From positions 1,240,001 through 1,304,000 of the forward strand of contig NZ_RBIL01000002.1 in assembly GCF_003633755.1 (NCBI RefSeq): a DNA stretch of 64,000 nt, given 5' to 3'. A model generated the notes under the pieces. That model was given only the letters and a program-made list of their open reading frames with translations. It made no database searches and was not told the origin of the DNA. This document shows positions 1 to 8,153 of the stretch, one piece after another. A program made the translations under genes and the position numbers. Origin of the DNA: Solirubrobacter pauli (GTDB lineage Bacteria > Actinomycetota > Thermoleophilia > Solirubrobacterales > Solirubrobacteraceae). Each line of letters starts with the position of its first letter. The first letter of the stretch is position 1.

Positions 1-513
1 GTCAGCATCCTCCTGCGCGCCGCGACGCTCCCGGGTGCGGAGTACGTCCTGCCGGTGCTCTCGGGCCGGCCGGTGCGGGACGTCACCGCGGCGTCGCTGC
101 GGGCCCTGGGCAAGCTCGGGCTGCGCCCGAACGCCGACGGCATCGGCATCGGCGAGGGCTTCGGGTCGCTCGGAGACGTCGAGGCGCGGCGCGCGTTCCT
201 GCACACGGCGCGCTCGATCATCGAGCCGTCGGGCCAGCGGGTGAGCGCCGCCGACCGCCTCTATCTCGCGGCCTGGCTGCCGACGCTGATCGTCTGGGGC
301 GAGCGCGACCGCATGATCCCGGTCGCCCACGGCCGCGCGGCCGCCGAGGCGATGCCCGAGAGCCGCCTGGAGATCTTCGAGGACGCGGGCCACTTCCCGT
401 TCAACGACGACCCGGAGCGGTTCGCGCGCGTCGTGACCGACTTCATGGGCACGACGCAGCCGCCGCCGTTCGACGCGGACCGCCTGCGCGACCTGCTGCG
501 TCCGCCGTCCTAG
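1..513 (+). CDS. Alpha/beta fold hydrolase, C-terminal part (5' truncated by window)
   Basis: The reading frame is open from base 1, so the gene starts upstream; about 170 residues are visible. The end carries the usual alpha/beta hydrolase C-terminal pattern: a strand reading TLIVWGERDRMIP, which places the acid-loop Asp, and then EDAGHFPFNDDPERF, whose His is the expected catalytic histidine. The nucleophile elbow lies outside the window, so the substrate cannot be named. Its TAG stop overlaps the stop of the convergent carbonic anhydrase gene by a few bases, so any terminator would have to lie inside coding sequence. The fold call is firm; the reaction is unknown. Confidence 0.85.
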   Translation, partial: VSILLRAATLPGAEYVLPVLSGRPVRDVTAASLRALGKLGLRPNADGIGIGEGFGSLGDVEARRAFLHTARSIIEPSGQRVSAADRLYLAAWLPTLIVWGERDRMIPVAHGRAAAEAMPESRLEIFEDAGHFPFNDDPERFARVVTDFMGTTQPPPFDADRLRDLLRPPS

Positions 514-1001
514 GAGACTTCGCGCAGCCTGCCGGTCTCGACCGCGTAGACGAACCCGCGGATCGCGTCCTTCTTGGGCACGAACGGGCTCGCCCGGATG
601 CGCGCGACGCTCTGGCGGACGTCCTCATCGAGGTCCGGGAACGACTCCGCCGCCCACTCGGGCTTCACGCCGGTCTCGTCCTGGATCGAGCGCTTGAACT
701 CGTCGTCCGTGAACGTGAGCATGCCGCAGTCGGTGTGGTGGATGAGGATGATCTCCTCGGTGCCGAGCAGGCGCTGGGAGATCGCGAGGCTGCGGATCTC
801 GTCGTCGGTCACGACCCCGCCGGCGTTGCGGATGACGTGCGCTTCGCCCGGCGCGAGGCCGAGGATCGCGTGGACGTCCAGCCGCGCGTCCATGCACGCG
901 ACGACGGCGAGCTTCTTGGCCGGAGGCAACGGCAGCTCGCCGTGTTCGAAGGAGGCGGCGTAGGCCTCGTTGTTGCGCAGGAGCTCGTCGGTGACGGTCA
1001 T
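510..1001 (-). CDS. Beta-class carbonic anhydrase
   Basis: This encodes about 163 residues, a typical length for short actinobacterial beta-carbonic anhydrases, which interconvert CO2 and bicarbonate in the cytoplasm. The zinc site is visible as CMDARLD (Cys, then the Asp-Arg dyad) and HTDCGM (His and second Cys). The GGVVTDDEIRSL segment between them is also typical of the family. I chose the ATG at 1001; a TTG three codons upstream is possible. A GGAG lies about 14 bases before the ATG. It is convergent with the hydrolase, with the stops overlapping. The upstream 290 bases to the next gene hold no recognisable gene and probably carry two divergent promoters. Confidence 0.93.
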   Translation of the reverse strand: MTVTDELLRNNEAYAASFEHGELPLPPAKKLAVVACMDARLDVHAILGLAPGEAHVIRNAGGVVTDDEIRSLAISQRLLGTEEIILIHHTDCGMLTFTDDEFKRSIQDETGVKPEWAAESFPDLDEDVRQSVARIRASPFVPKKDAIRGFVYAVETGRLREVS

Positions 1002-1288
1002 GCCTCGCAAAATACTCCAAAGCGGGTCGGAATTGCGATGGTTGACTGAAGTTGGGTGGACGAACCCATAGCCGTCTCACCACCGAACCGCGAACCTGTG
1101 TGACGTGTTCCAAATCCCGCGAGCGGCCCTGACCGTCCCGTCACCGCCGCCCGCCTGACGCCGGCGGGGATCGCCTCCGAGCTGGGGAGCTGCGAAGCCG
1201 GTCCCCGCCGCGCGTCTTCTGCGCGTGTCTCGGCACGGTTTCGTCGGAGCTGCGTCTTGTTCCGTGCCCGTAGTCGGCTGGAAGCTGT

Positions 1289-1337
1289 GGGGTATGCCCG
1301 CTCAGTCGCCTCACAGGAAGCTGGCGGGGCATACCCC
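1289..1337. repeat. 11-bp perfect inverted repeat across the DUF559 gene start
   Basis: GGGGTATGCCC at 1289-1299 and its exact complement GGGCATACCCC at 1327-1337 are separated by 27 bases. The left arm contains the ATG I chose for the downstream gene, so the pair could act as an operator or as an mRNA hairpin that hides the start codon. This is seen directly; the function is inference. Confidence 0.5.
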
Positions 1338-2181
1338 TCGCCAGATCGCCGCTCGACAGCGCGATCTCATCACCTACGAGCAGCTCATCGCGCTCGGCCT
1401 CACCCGCGGCGCGATCTCCAAGGGGGCGCAGCGCGGCGAGCTTCGGCGGGTCTTTCGCTGCGTCTACACGACCGCGCAGGCGCCGCTCTCGCGCGAGGCG
1501 CTGTGGCTCGCGGCCGTCCTGGCCTGCGGGGAGGGCGCGGGGCTCAGCCACTACGCCGCCGGGACCCTGCTCGACGTCTCGCGCTTCCGCTCGCCTCTCA
1601 TCGATGTCGTCTCCCCGCGCAAGCGCACCCTCGACGGCGCCCGCGTCCACTACTGCCGAACGCTCGACGCTCGGGACATCACGACGGTCAAGGGCATTCC
1701 CGTGACCCGGATCTCGCGCCTCTACGCGGACTTCGCCGACGTCCTCACGCCCTTCCAGCTCGCGAACGTCGTCCACCGAGCCGCGTTCAAGGGCCTCCCG
1801 ACGTGGCTTCCGGAAGCCCCCGGCCGTCACGGCGTGGCGACCCTCAAGAAGGCGTTCGACCTGCATGCGGGCGGCAGCGCCGGCACGCGTTCGACCGCCG
1901 AAGACGTGTTCCTGACCTTCGCGCTGCCCGAGCCGCTCGTCAACGTCGTCCATCTCGGGTTCGAGGTCGACTTTCGCTGGCCGGACCGGCTCGTGGCCGT
2001 CGAGATCGACGGCCCGCACCACGGGCGCCCGTGGAACCGCAACGCCGACCTCCACCGCGACCAAGCGCTGCGCCAGGCGGGCTACGTGGTCCTCCACTTC
2101 TCGGCGGACGACGTCCAGTCCCGCGGTGGGTACGTCGAGCGCGCGGTCCTCGATGCGCTTTCCGTCCGACCGGGTCCGTAG
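1294..2181 (+). CDS. AbiEi-like winged-helix plus DUF559 (PD-(D/E)XK-type) protein
   Basis: The protein has 295 residues. The N-terminal third (ITYEQLIALGLTRGAISKGAQRGELRRVFRCVY) resembles the winged-helix domain of AbiEi-type antitoxin proteins. The C-terminus is a DUF559 domain related to Vsr/PD-(D/E)XK nucleases: EVDFRWPDRLVAVEIDG, then HHGRPWNRNADLHRDQALRQAGYVVLHF. The catalytic Lys of PD-(D/E)XK enzymes is replaced by Asp in EID, as is common in DUF559. Such proteins are frequent in high-GC actinobacteria and usually lack an AbiEii toxin partner; none is seen here. I chose the ATG at 1294 because the region before it (to an upstream GTG) is not protein-like. Biological role is unknown. 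Confidence 0.75.
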   Translation: MPAQSPHRKLAGHTPRQIAARQRDLITYEQLIALGLTRGAISKGAQRGELRRVFRCVYTTAQAPLSREALWLAAVLACGEGAGLSHYAAGTLLDVSRFRSPLIDVVSPRKRTLDGARVHYCRTLDARDITTVKGIPVTRISRLYADFADVLTPFQLANVVHRAAFKGLPTWLPEAPGRHGVATLKKAFDLHAGGSAGTRSTAEDVFLTFALPEPLVNVVHLGFEVDFRWPDRLVAVEIDGPHHGRPWNRNADLHRDQALRQAGYVVLHFSADDVQSRGGYVERAVLDALSVRPGP

Positions 2182-2204
2182 CTTCCTCGACCCGAACATA
2201 CGGC

Positions 2205-2293
2205 CCACAGTCAAGGGGAAGTCCGGTGAGAGTCCGGCGCTGTCCCGCAACGGTATTGGCATCTCGACGCCTAAGCCCGATCACCTGCTGTGG
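2205..2293 (+). promoter_or_regulatory. Cobalamin (adenosylcobalamin) riboswitch aptamer
   Basis: The leader of nrdB carries the conserved cobalamin-aptamer core. GGGAAGTCCGGTGAGAGTC starts near 2216, the B12 box CTGTCCCGCAACGGT follows at 2240-2254, and AAGCCCGATCACCTGC lies at 2273-2288. A closing P1 helix can be drawn between CCACAG (2205-2210) and CTGTGG (2288-2293). The element sits about 110 bases upstream of the nrdB start, on the same strand. In Streptomyces a B12 riboswitch is known to repress class I ribonucleotide reductase when cobalamin is available for the class II enzyme; the same logic is expected here. Confidence 0.93.
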
Positions 2294-2363
2294 AGCCCGT
2301 TGGATCGTCCCTCGGTAGAAGGGCAGCCGACGCGAGCGCGCGTGTGCACAGCACGTGCGTCCT

Positions 2364-2398
2364 CGAGGCCTCCTCCCACCGATCGACAGGAGGCCTCG
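2364..2398 (+). promoter_or_regulatory. Riboswitch expression platform: hairpin sequestering the nrdB Shine-Dalgarno
   Basis: CGAGGCCTCCT (2364-2374) is perfectly complementary to AGGAGGCCTCG (2388-2398), giving an 11-bp hairpin with a 13-base loop. The 3' arm contains the complete AGGAGG ribosome-binding site (2388-2393), six bases before the nrdB ATG at 2400. The stem therefore hides the ribosome-binding site. This is the form expected for translational control by the riboswitch just upstream. Confidence 0.8.
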
Positions 2399-2399
2399 C

Positions 2400-3497
2400 A
2401 TGCAGACCACATACACACTCGGCTCACGCACGTTCGTGCTCGACCGCGCGAAGGCGGAGGCGGCACTGGCGGCCAAGCGCGTCGTCGGCGGCCGTGAGAC
2501 GCTGAGCTTCAACCTGCTCCCGCTCCGCTACGGCTGGGCGTACGAGCTCTATCGGACGATGAAGGCCAACCACTGGGAGCCGGAAGACGTCCAGATGGGC
2601 AAGGACATCGAGCAGTGGCGCGGGGTGGGCGGGAGCGGAGCCCTGAGCGACATCGATCGCTGGATCGTCCGGATGGGCATCGGCTACTTCAGCGCGGCCG
2701 AGGGCATCGTCGGCGACAACGTGATCGGCGTGGTCCGGGAGCTGGTGACGGCCTCGGAGCTCAAGCTGGTGCTCGGCCGCCACGCGCACGAGGAGAACAT
2801 CCACGCGGACTCGCTGCTGTACATGATCGCCTCGCTCGGGATCGACCCGCACGAGTGCGAGGCGATGTTCGACGACATCCCGACCATCGTGGCCAAGAAC
2901 CGCTTCGTCACCGACGTCTCGCACGCGCTGCGGCGGGACCTGGACATGACGGATCCCGAGGCGCTGCGGCTCCTGGCGCGCAACGTCTTCGTGTTCGGCC
3001 AGTGCATGGAGGGCACGCAGTTCTACGGCCTGTTCGGGATGATCCTGTCGCTCTACCGGCAGGGCAAGCTGCCCGGCATCGGGACGATGTTCCGCTACAC
3101 GCTGCGGGACGAGTCCAACCACATCGAGCTGTTCCGTCGCCTGCTGCTCGAGCTGGTGGCCGAGAACCCGGGCATCTGGACGCCCGCCTTCCGGGAGGAG
3201 CTGCGCGAGCTGATGCGCGAGGCGGTCGCGCTCGAGCAGCGCTTCATCGCCGACTGCCTGCCGGTCGCGGGCGTCGGCCTCGACGCAGAGGACTTCTCCA
3301 CCTACATCGACTACGTCGCCGACCGTCGCCTGGCGGGCGTCGGGCTGGAGCCGCTGCGGGACGTCGCGTTGGAGAACCCGCTGCCGTGGCTCGCCGAGCT
3401 GATGGACGTGCGTCGCGAGCAGAACTTCTTCGAGGGACGCGTCACCGAGTACCAGAAGGCGTCGTCGTTGGCGGTCGTCGCGGACGAGGAGCTCTAG
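2400..3497 (+). CDS. nrdB: Ribonucleotide reductase class I beta subunit (class Ic-like)
   Basis: A 365-residue radical-generating subunit, which with NrdA reduces ribonucleotides to deoxyribonucleotides. The diiron-fold ligands are all visible: Glu101 (FSAAEGIVGDN), Glu132 and His135 (EENIHADSL), Glu204 (CMEGTQFYG), Glu238 and His241 (RDESNHIEL). The first ligand is Glu rather than the Asp of E. coli NrdB, and the position of the E. coli radical Tyr122 (four after the His) is Leu139; Tyr is absent there. Both features match the chlamydial class Ic group (Glu89, Phe127), where a Mn/Fe cofactor replaces the tyrosyl radical. A C-terminal Tyr (VTEYQK) for radical transfer is kept. The start is fixed by AGGAGG six bases upstream. 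nrdA follows after 4 bases. Confidence 0.93.
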   Translation: MQTTYTLGSRTFVLDRAKAEAALAAKRVVGGRETLSFNLLPLRYGWAYELYRTMKANHWEPEDVQMGKDIEQWRGVGGSGALSDIDRWIVRMGIGYFSAAEGIVGDNVIGVVRELVTASELKLVLGRHAHEENIHADSLLYMIASLGIDPHECEAMFDDIPTIVAKNRFVTDVSHALRRDLDMTDPEALRLLARNVFVFGQCMEGTQFYGLFGMILSLYRQGKLPGIGTMFRYTLRDESNHIELFRRLLLELVAENPGIWTPAFREELRELMREAVALEQRFIADCLPVAGVGLDAEDFSTYIDYVADRRLAGVGLEPLRDVALENPLPWLAELMDVRREQNFFEGRVTEYQKASSLAVVADEEL

Positions 3498-3501
3498 GGC
3501 C

Positions 3502-6500
3502 ATGCTGATCGAGTTCGAGGAGATCATCCGCGACCTGGACCTCAAGCGCGCGGCCGCGGTCGAGTCGCTGCCGGCGATCGGCCTGCCCGAGCTGGATGCG
3601 CCGCCGGTGCGCGTGGTCGGCGAGGACGGGGGAGCGGCGCCCCTGAGCGCGGTCCTCCCCGCCGGCATGGTGGCCGACGCGCTCGCGGTGCTCGCCGCCG
3701 CCGACGGCGAGGAGGCCGACACGACCGCGGCGCGCGCGATCGTCCGCGCGATCACGGCGGACGTCCTCTCGCGCCTCGAAGGCGCCGCGACGGTCACCGT
3801 CCACGACGTCTCCACGCTCGTCGAGGCCGCGCTGATCGCGGCCGGCTACGTGGACGTCGCGAAGGCGCTCGTGCTGCGCCGAGCGCTCCCGTCCGCGCCC
3901 GGGGTGGAGCATGCCGGCACGGCCACCGTGCGGCTGATCCGCCGCTCGGGCGAGATCGCACCGTGGGACACCACGAAGATCGAGCGCGCCATCCGCAAGG
4001 CGTTCCTGTCGCTGGCGCTCGAGTCCGAGCCGGCGGTGGCGCTCGCCGCGCGCGTCGAGGAGCGGGCGCACGGGCTCGGCACCGCGTACGTGCCGATGGA
4101 GACGGTGCAGGACATCGTCCAGGAGGAGCTCGTGCTCGCGGGCCACATGCGGGTGGCCGAGCGCTACATCGTCTACCGCGCCGAGCGGGCGATGCTGCGG
4201 GCCCGCGAGCAGGACGCGCCGGCGGCCCCGCCGGCGATGCCCGTCCTCGAGGCGGACGGCCGGGAGACGCAGTGGACCGGCGCCGACCTGCGCGAGCGGA
4301 TCGCGTTCGCGTCGATCGGGCTCGAGCTGCCGCTGGACGCCGCCGCGCTGGAGCGCGAGCTGCGGCGCGCCGTGCGGCCCGGCATCCCGCGGGCGGACCT
4401 GCGGCGGCTGGTGGTGCTCAACGCCAAGGCGCTGATGGAGCGTGACTCGGAGTTCTCGCGCTTCGCCGGCCGCATCCTGCTCTCGTACATCTACGAGGAG
4501 ACGCTGGGGTGGGACATCGTCCGCGACGGCGTCGGCGCGCTCAAGGGCGCGCACGAGCGGGCGCTGGCCGCGACGCTGCGCCACGGCGTGAAGATCGGCC
4601 GGATCGACCCGCGGCTGCTCGAGTACGACCTGCGCCGGCTCGCCGCGGGCCTGGACCCGACGGCCGACCTGGACTTCGACTTCCTCGGCCTGCAGACGCT
4701 CTATGACCGGTACCTGATCGTCGACAAGACCGGCGCCGCGCCGCGCCGGCTGGAGGCGCCGCAGCTGTTCTGGCTGCGCGTGGCGATGGGTGTCTGCCTC
4801 GGCGAGCGCGAGGAGGAGCGCGACACCCGCGCGCTGGACCTGTACGGGCTCTACCGCCAACGCCGGTTCTGCTCGTCGACGCCGACGCTGTTCAACGCGG
4901 GCACCGCCCACTCCCAGCTGAGCTCGTGCTACGTCTACAAGATCGAGGACACGCTGTCGTCGATCGTGGGGCGCGGCATCGCCGAGAACGCGATGTGCTC
5001 GAAGTGGGCGGGCGGCCTCGGCGGCTCGTGGACGGCGGTGCGCGGCACGGGCAGCCACATCGAGTCGACGAACGGCGAGTCGCAGGGCGTCGTGCCGTTC
5101 CTGAAGATGCACAACGACCAGCTCGTGGCCGTCAACCAGGGCGGCAAGCGGGCGGGGTCGGGCTGCGCCTACCTCGAGGTCTGGCACAACGACATCCGCG
5201 AGTTCCTCGAGCTGCGACGCAACACGGGGGACGAGCGCCGGCGCACGCACGACATGAGCACCGCGTGCTGGATCCCCGACCTGTTCATGCAGCGCGTGGA
5301 GGCGCGCGGGCAGTGGACGCTGTTCCGCTCCAACGACGTCCCCGACCTGCACGAGACGTACGGCGCCGAGTTCGAGCGCCGCTACGTCGAGTACGAGCGC
5401 CGCGTCGCGGCGGGGGAGCTTCACGGCGAGACGATCCCCGCGCTCGAGCTGTGGAAGCAGATGCTCAAGATGCTGTTCGAGACCGGGCACCCGTGGCTGA
5501 CGTTCAAGGACCCGTGCAACGTCCGCAGCCCGCAGGACCACGCGGGCGTGATCCACTCGAGCAACCTCTGCACCGAGATCACGCTCAACACGGGCCCGGA
5601 CGAGACGGCGGTGTGCAACCTCGGCTCGGTCGTGCTGGATCAGCACCTGACGCCGTCGGGCGAGATCGACCACGCGAAGCTGCGGGAGACGGTGCGGGTC
5701 GCGGTCCGGGCGCTGGACTGCGTGATCGACGTCAACTTCTACCCGACGGAGCCGGCCAAGACCGCCAACGGGCGCCATCGGCCGGTCGGGCTCGGCGTCA
5801 TGGGCCTGCAGCACGCGCTGTACCGCCGCGGCGAGGCGTTCGCGTCGCCGGAGGGCGTCGCGTTCTCGGACGAGATGATGGAGGCCGTCGCCTACTACGC
5901 CTACGAGGCATCGTCCGACCTGGCGGCCGAACGCGGCACCTACCCGTCCTACAGCGGTTCGAAGTGGCACCGCGGCCTGCTGCCGCAGGACACCGTGGAG
6001 CTGCTCGAGCAGGAGCGCGGCGAGGCGGTCGACGTGCCGCGCGGCGGGAAGCTGGACTGGGCGCCGGTGCGGGCCAAGATCGCCGCGCAGGGCATGCGCA
6101 ACTCCAACGTGCTCGCGATCGCGCCGACCGCGACGATCGCCAACATCATGGGCACGTCGCCGTGCATCGAGCCGACGTACAAGAACCTGTTCGCCAAGTC
6201 GAACCTCTCCGGGGACTTCGTGGTCGTCAACCCGTTCCTGGTGCGTGACCTGAAGGCCGCCGGGCTGTGGGACGCCGACATGGCGGAGCAGCTCAAGGCG
6301 CGCGAGGGCGACGTGAGCCAGATCGCCGGGGTGCCGGCCGAGCTGCGCGAGCGCTACCGCACGGCGTTCCAGATCGAGCCCGAGTGGCTCATCGACGCGG
6401 CGGCGCGGCGGCAGAAGTGGATCGACCAGTCGCAGTCGGTGAACCTGTTCCTCGCGGCACCCGACATGAAGGCGATGAGCCACATGTACCGCCGGGCGTG

Positions 6501-6678
6501 GCGTGCGGGGCTCAAGACCACGTACTACCTGCGCACGCTCGGGGCGTCGTCGATCGAGAAGGCGACCGTGGGCCGTCCGGCGGCGGTCGCCGAGCCGGTG
6601 CCGGTCACGGACGCGGCCGCGCTCGCGTGCTCGATCGAGGCGATGCGCAACGGGGAGGAGTGCGAAGCCTGCCAGTAG
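3502..6678 (+). CDS. nrdA: Ribonucleotide reductase class I alpha (catalytic) subunit
   Basis: A 1058-residue catalytic subunit, longer than E. coli NrdA (about 760) because of its N-terminal regulatory part. An ATP-cone lies at about residues 135-235 (VRLIRRSGEIAPWDTTKIERAI to MRVAERYIVYRAER), preceded at about 55-130 by a weaker, partly degenerate cone. The catalytic barrel shows CSSTPTLFNAGT, the first active-site Cys in QLSSCYV, the catalytic SNLCTEITL segment with its Asn, Cys and Glu, the second redox Cys in ETAVCNLGS, and the Tyr-Tyr pair in KTTYYLRTL. The C-terminal tail ends in CEACQ, the swinging CxxC reduced by thioredoxin or glutaredoxin. It is co-transcribed with nrdB under the riboswitch. 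Confidence 0.95.
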   Translation: MLIEFEEIIRDLDLKRAAAVESLPAIGLPELDAPPVRVVGEDGGAAPLSAVLPAGMVADALAVLAAADGEEADTTAARAIVRAITADVLSRLEGAATVTVHDVSTLVEAALIAAGYVDVAKALVLRRALPSAPGVEHAGTATVRLIRRSGEIAPWDTTKIERAIRKAFLSLALESEPAVALAARVEERAHGLGTAYVPMETVQDIVQEELVLAGHMRVAERYIVYRAERAMLRAREQDAPAAPPAMPVLEADGRETQWTGADLRERIAFASIGLELPLDAAALERELRRAVRPGIPRADLRRLVVLNAKALMERDSEFSRFAGRILLSYIYEETLGWDIVRDGVGALKGAHERALAATLRHGVKIGRIDPRLLEYDLRRLAAGLDPTADLDFDFLGLQTLYDRYLIVDKTGAAPRRLEAPQLFWLRVAMGVCLGEREEERDTRALDLYGLYRQRRFCSSTPTLFNAGTAHSQLSSCYVYKIEDTLSSIVGRGIAENAMCSKWAGGLGGSWTAVRGTGSHIESTNGESQGVVPFLKMHNDQLVAVNQGGKRAGSGCAYLEVWHNDIREFLELRRNTGDERRRTHDMSTACWIPDLFMQRVEARGQWTLFRSNDVPDLHETYGAEFERRYVEYERRVAAGELHGETIPALELWKQMLKMLFETGHPWLTFKDPCNVRSPQDHAGVIHSSNLCTEITLNTGPDETAVCNLGSVVLDQHLTPSGEIDHAKLRETVRVAVRALDCVIDVNFYPTEPAKTANGRHRPVGLGVMGLQHALYRRGEAFASPEGVAFSDEMMEAVAYYAYEASSDLAAERGTYPSYSGSKWHRGLLPQDTVELLEQERGEAVDVPRGGKLDWAPVRAKIAAQGMRNSNVLAIAPTATIANIMGTSPCIEPTYKNLFAKSNLSGDFVVVNPFLVRDLKAAGLWDADMAEQLKAREGDVSQIAGVPAELRERYRTAFQIEPEWLIDAAARRQKWIDQSQSVNLFLAAPDMKAMSHMYRRAWRAGLKTTYYLRTLGASSIEKATVGRPAAVAEPVPVTDAAALACSIEAMRNGEECEACQ

Positions 6679-6759
6679 CGCACCGGCGACAGAGGACGTG
6701 ACCGCGCCGCGTTCGCGGGCGATGAGAAGTTGCTCATGTTCGGCGGGTACGAATGACGT

Positions 6760-7767
6760 GTGCTCGAAGTCACCGCTGCCGGCTGGGCCATCACCCTCGG
6801 CCTGATCGCCGCCCTGTTCGTCCTCGACCTCATGATCTCCGGAGGCCGGCGCGCCCACGTCGTCGGCTTCCGGGAAGCGGTGGGCTGGTCGGTCTTCTAC
6901 ATCGGCGTGGCCGTCGGCTTCGGCATCGTGTTCGGCATCGTCGCCGGCTGGGAGTACGGCGCCGAGTACTTCGCGGGCTACGTCGTCGAGAAGAGCCTGT
7001 CCGTCGACAACCTGTTCGTGTTCGTCGTGATCATGAGCACGTTCGCGGTGCCGGCGGTCCACCAGCAGAAGGTGCTCACGATCGGGATCCTGCTGGCGCT
7101 GGTCCTGCGTGCGATCTTCATCGCGCTCGGGGCGGCGCTGCTCGCCGCGTTCAGCTTCATGTTCCTGATCTTCGGCGCGCTGCTGATCTTCACGGCCGTG
7201 CAGCTGTTCCGGCACCGCGAGCAGGACCCGAGCGTCGAGGACAACGCGCTGGTGACGTTCGCTCGCCGGCGGCTGCCGTTCACCGACCAGTACGACGAGG
7301 GCAAGCTGCGCACGCGGATCGACGGCCGGAAGGTGTTCACGCCGCTGTTCCTGGTCCTGCTGGCGATCGGCAGCACCGACATCCTGTTCGCGCTGGACTC
7401 GATCCCGGCGATCTTCGGCATCACCGAGGAGGCGTTCATCGTGTTCGCCGCGAACGCGTTCGCGCTGCTCGGGCTGCGCGCGCTGTTCTTCCTGGTGTCC
7501 GGGCTGCTGGACCGGCTCGTCTACCTCTCGACCGGCCTGTCGCTGATCCTGGCGTTCATCGGCGCGAAGCTGATCCTGCACTTCGGTCACTTGCAGAGCG
7601 ACGACATCCCCGAGATCGAGACGTCCACGAGCCTGGTCGTGATCGTCGTCATCCTCGTCATCACGACCGTGGCGAGCCTGGTCAAGTCGCGGCGGGACCC
7701 GGACGCGCGCGCCCACGCCGGCTCGGTCCGCGATCAGTCCAAGCGCAACGAGACGCGCGGCTCCTGA
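6760..7767 (+). CDS. TerC/Alx family integral membrane protein
   Basis: A 335-residue membrane protein with about nine hydrophobic segments. The family signatures are clear: EYFAGYVVEKSLSVDNLFVFVVI in the second to third helix, and the repeat GSTDILFALDSIPAIFGIT, each with the buried acidic residues that define TerC/Alx proteins. Relatives are linked to tellurite resistance, pH response and manganese export (Alx, MeeF/MeeY types), so metal efflux is likely but not proven. I chose the GTG at 6760; no strong ribosome-binding site is visible. The 80-base gap after nrdA suggests its own promoter. No yybP-ykoY riboswitch motif was found upstream. The 3' end overlaps the next, convergent gene by 34 bases. 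Confidence 0.88.
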   Translation: MLEVTAAGWAITLGLIAALFVLDLMISGGRRAHVVGFREAVGWSVFYIGVAVGFGIVFGIVAGWEYGAEYFAGYVVEKSLSVDNLFVFVVIMSTFAVPAVHQQKVLTIGILLALVLRAIFIALGAALLAAFSFMFLIFGALLIFTAVQLFRHREQDPSVEDNALVTFARRRLPFTDQYDEGKLRTRIDGRKVFTPLFLVLLAIGSTDILFALDSIPAIFGITEEAFIVFAANAFALLGLRALFFLVSGLLDRLVYLSTGLSLILAFIGAKLILHFGHLQSDDIPEIETSTSLVVIVVILVITTVASLVKSRRDPDARAHAGSVRDQSKRNETRGS

Positions 7768-8048
7768 CCGTCCTCGAGCACCGTGGCGCTGCCGGTGCGG
7801 CGGGACCCGCCGATCCAGACGCCCACCGCTGCGCCGCCGCGGAGGTTGCGCCACCACGTCCGGCCGGGGCGGCTGCGGATCACCAGCGCGCCTGAGCCGT
7901 CCTCACGTGCGCTGACCGGCACGCGGAACACGCGCCCGGTGCCGCGACCACGCACCTCCAGCAGCACCGTGTGGCGCCCCGCGAGCGCGTGGCAGCGCGA
8001 CCGCAGCAGCCGGTCGACGACCGGGTTCACGCAGCGTCGCATCAACAT
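7734..8048 (-). CDS. Deazaflavin-dependent nitroreductase-like (DDN/DUF385) small protein
   Basis: A 104-residue protein that fits the split-barrel family of F420/FAD-binding oxidoreductases related to mycobacterial Ddn: LLEVRGRGTGRVFRVPVSAREDG, then LVIRSRPGRTWWRNLRGGAAVGVWIGG. The usual family members are about 130-150 residues, so this one is short at the C-terminus. The start is ATG at 8048. It is convergent with terC (34-base overlap) and divergent from the dsbA-like gene. In Mycobacterium some Ddn/acg relatives belong to the DosR regulon, which is interesting given the DevRS-like genes nearby, but no function can be assigned here. Confidence 0.7.
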   Translation of the reverse strand: MLMRRCVNPVVDRLLRSRCHALAGRHTVLLEVRGRGTGRVFRVPVSAREDGSGALVIRSRPGRTWWRNLRGGAAVGVWIGGSRRTGSATVLEDGQEPRVSLRLD

Positions 8049-8153
8049 GTGCCGAGCGTACGCGGACCCACGCGTCCAGAACTGCGGGAAAGCCGCAGCC
8101 GGCCGCGGGGAGCTGCGGATTCCCGCCGGTCCGTGGGCGGCGATGTTCCTCCC

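Noticed and set aside
1294-2181. AbiE toxin-antitoxin system
   Set aside because: Only the AbiEi-like N-terminal part is present, fused to DUF559; no AbiEii nucleotidyltransferase gene is adjacent.
6679-6759. yybP-ykoY manganese riboswitch ahead of the TerC gene
   Set aside because: TerC genes are often controlled this way, but the conserved motif bases are not present in the short gap.
3442-7857. Very long minus-strand open frame (about 1470 codons) opposite nrdA and terC
   Set aside because: Low-complexity Arg/Ala/Asp-rich translation with no domain; it is the antisense shadow of well-supported genes in GC-rich DNA.
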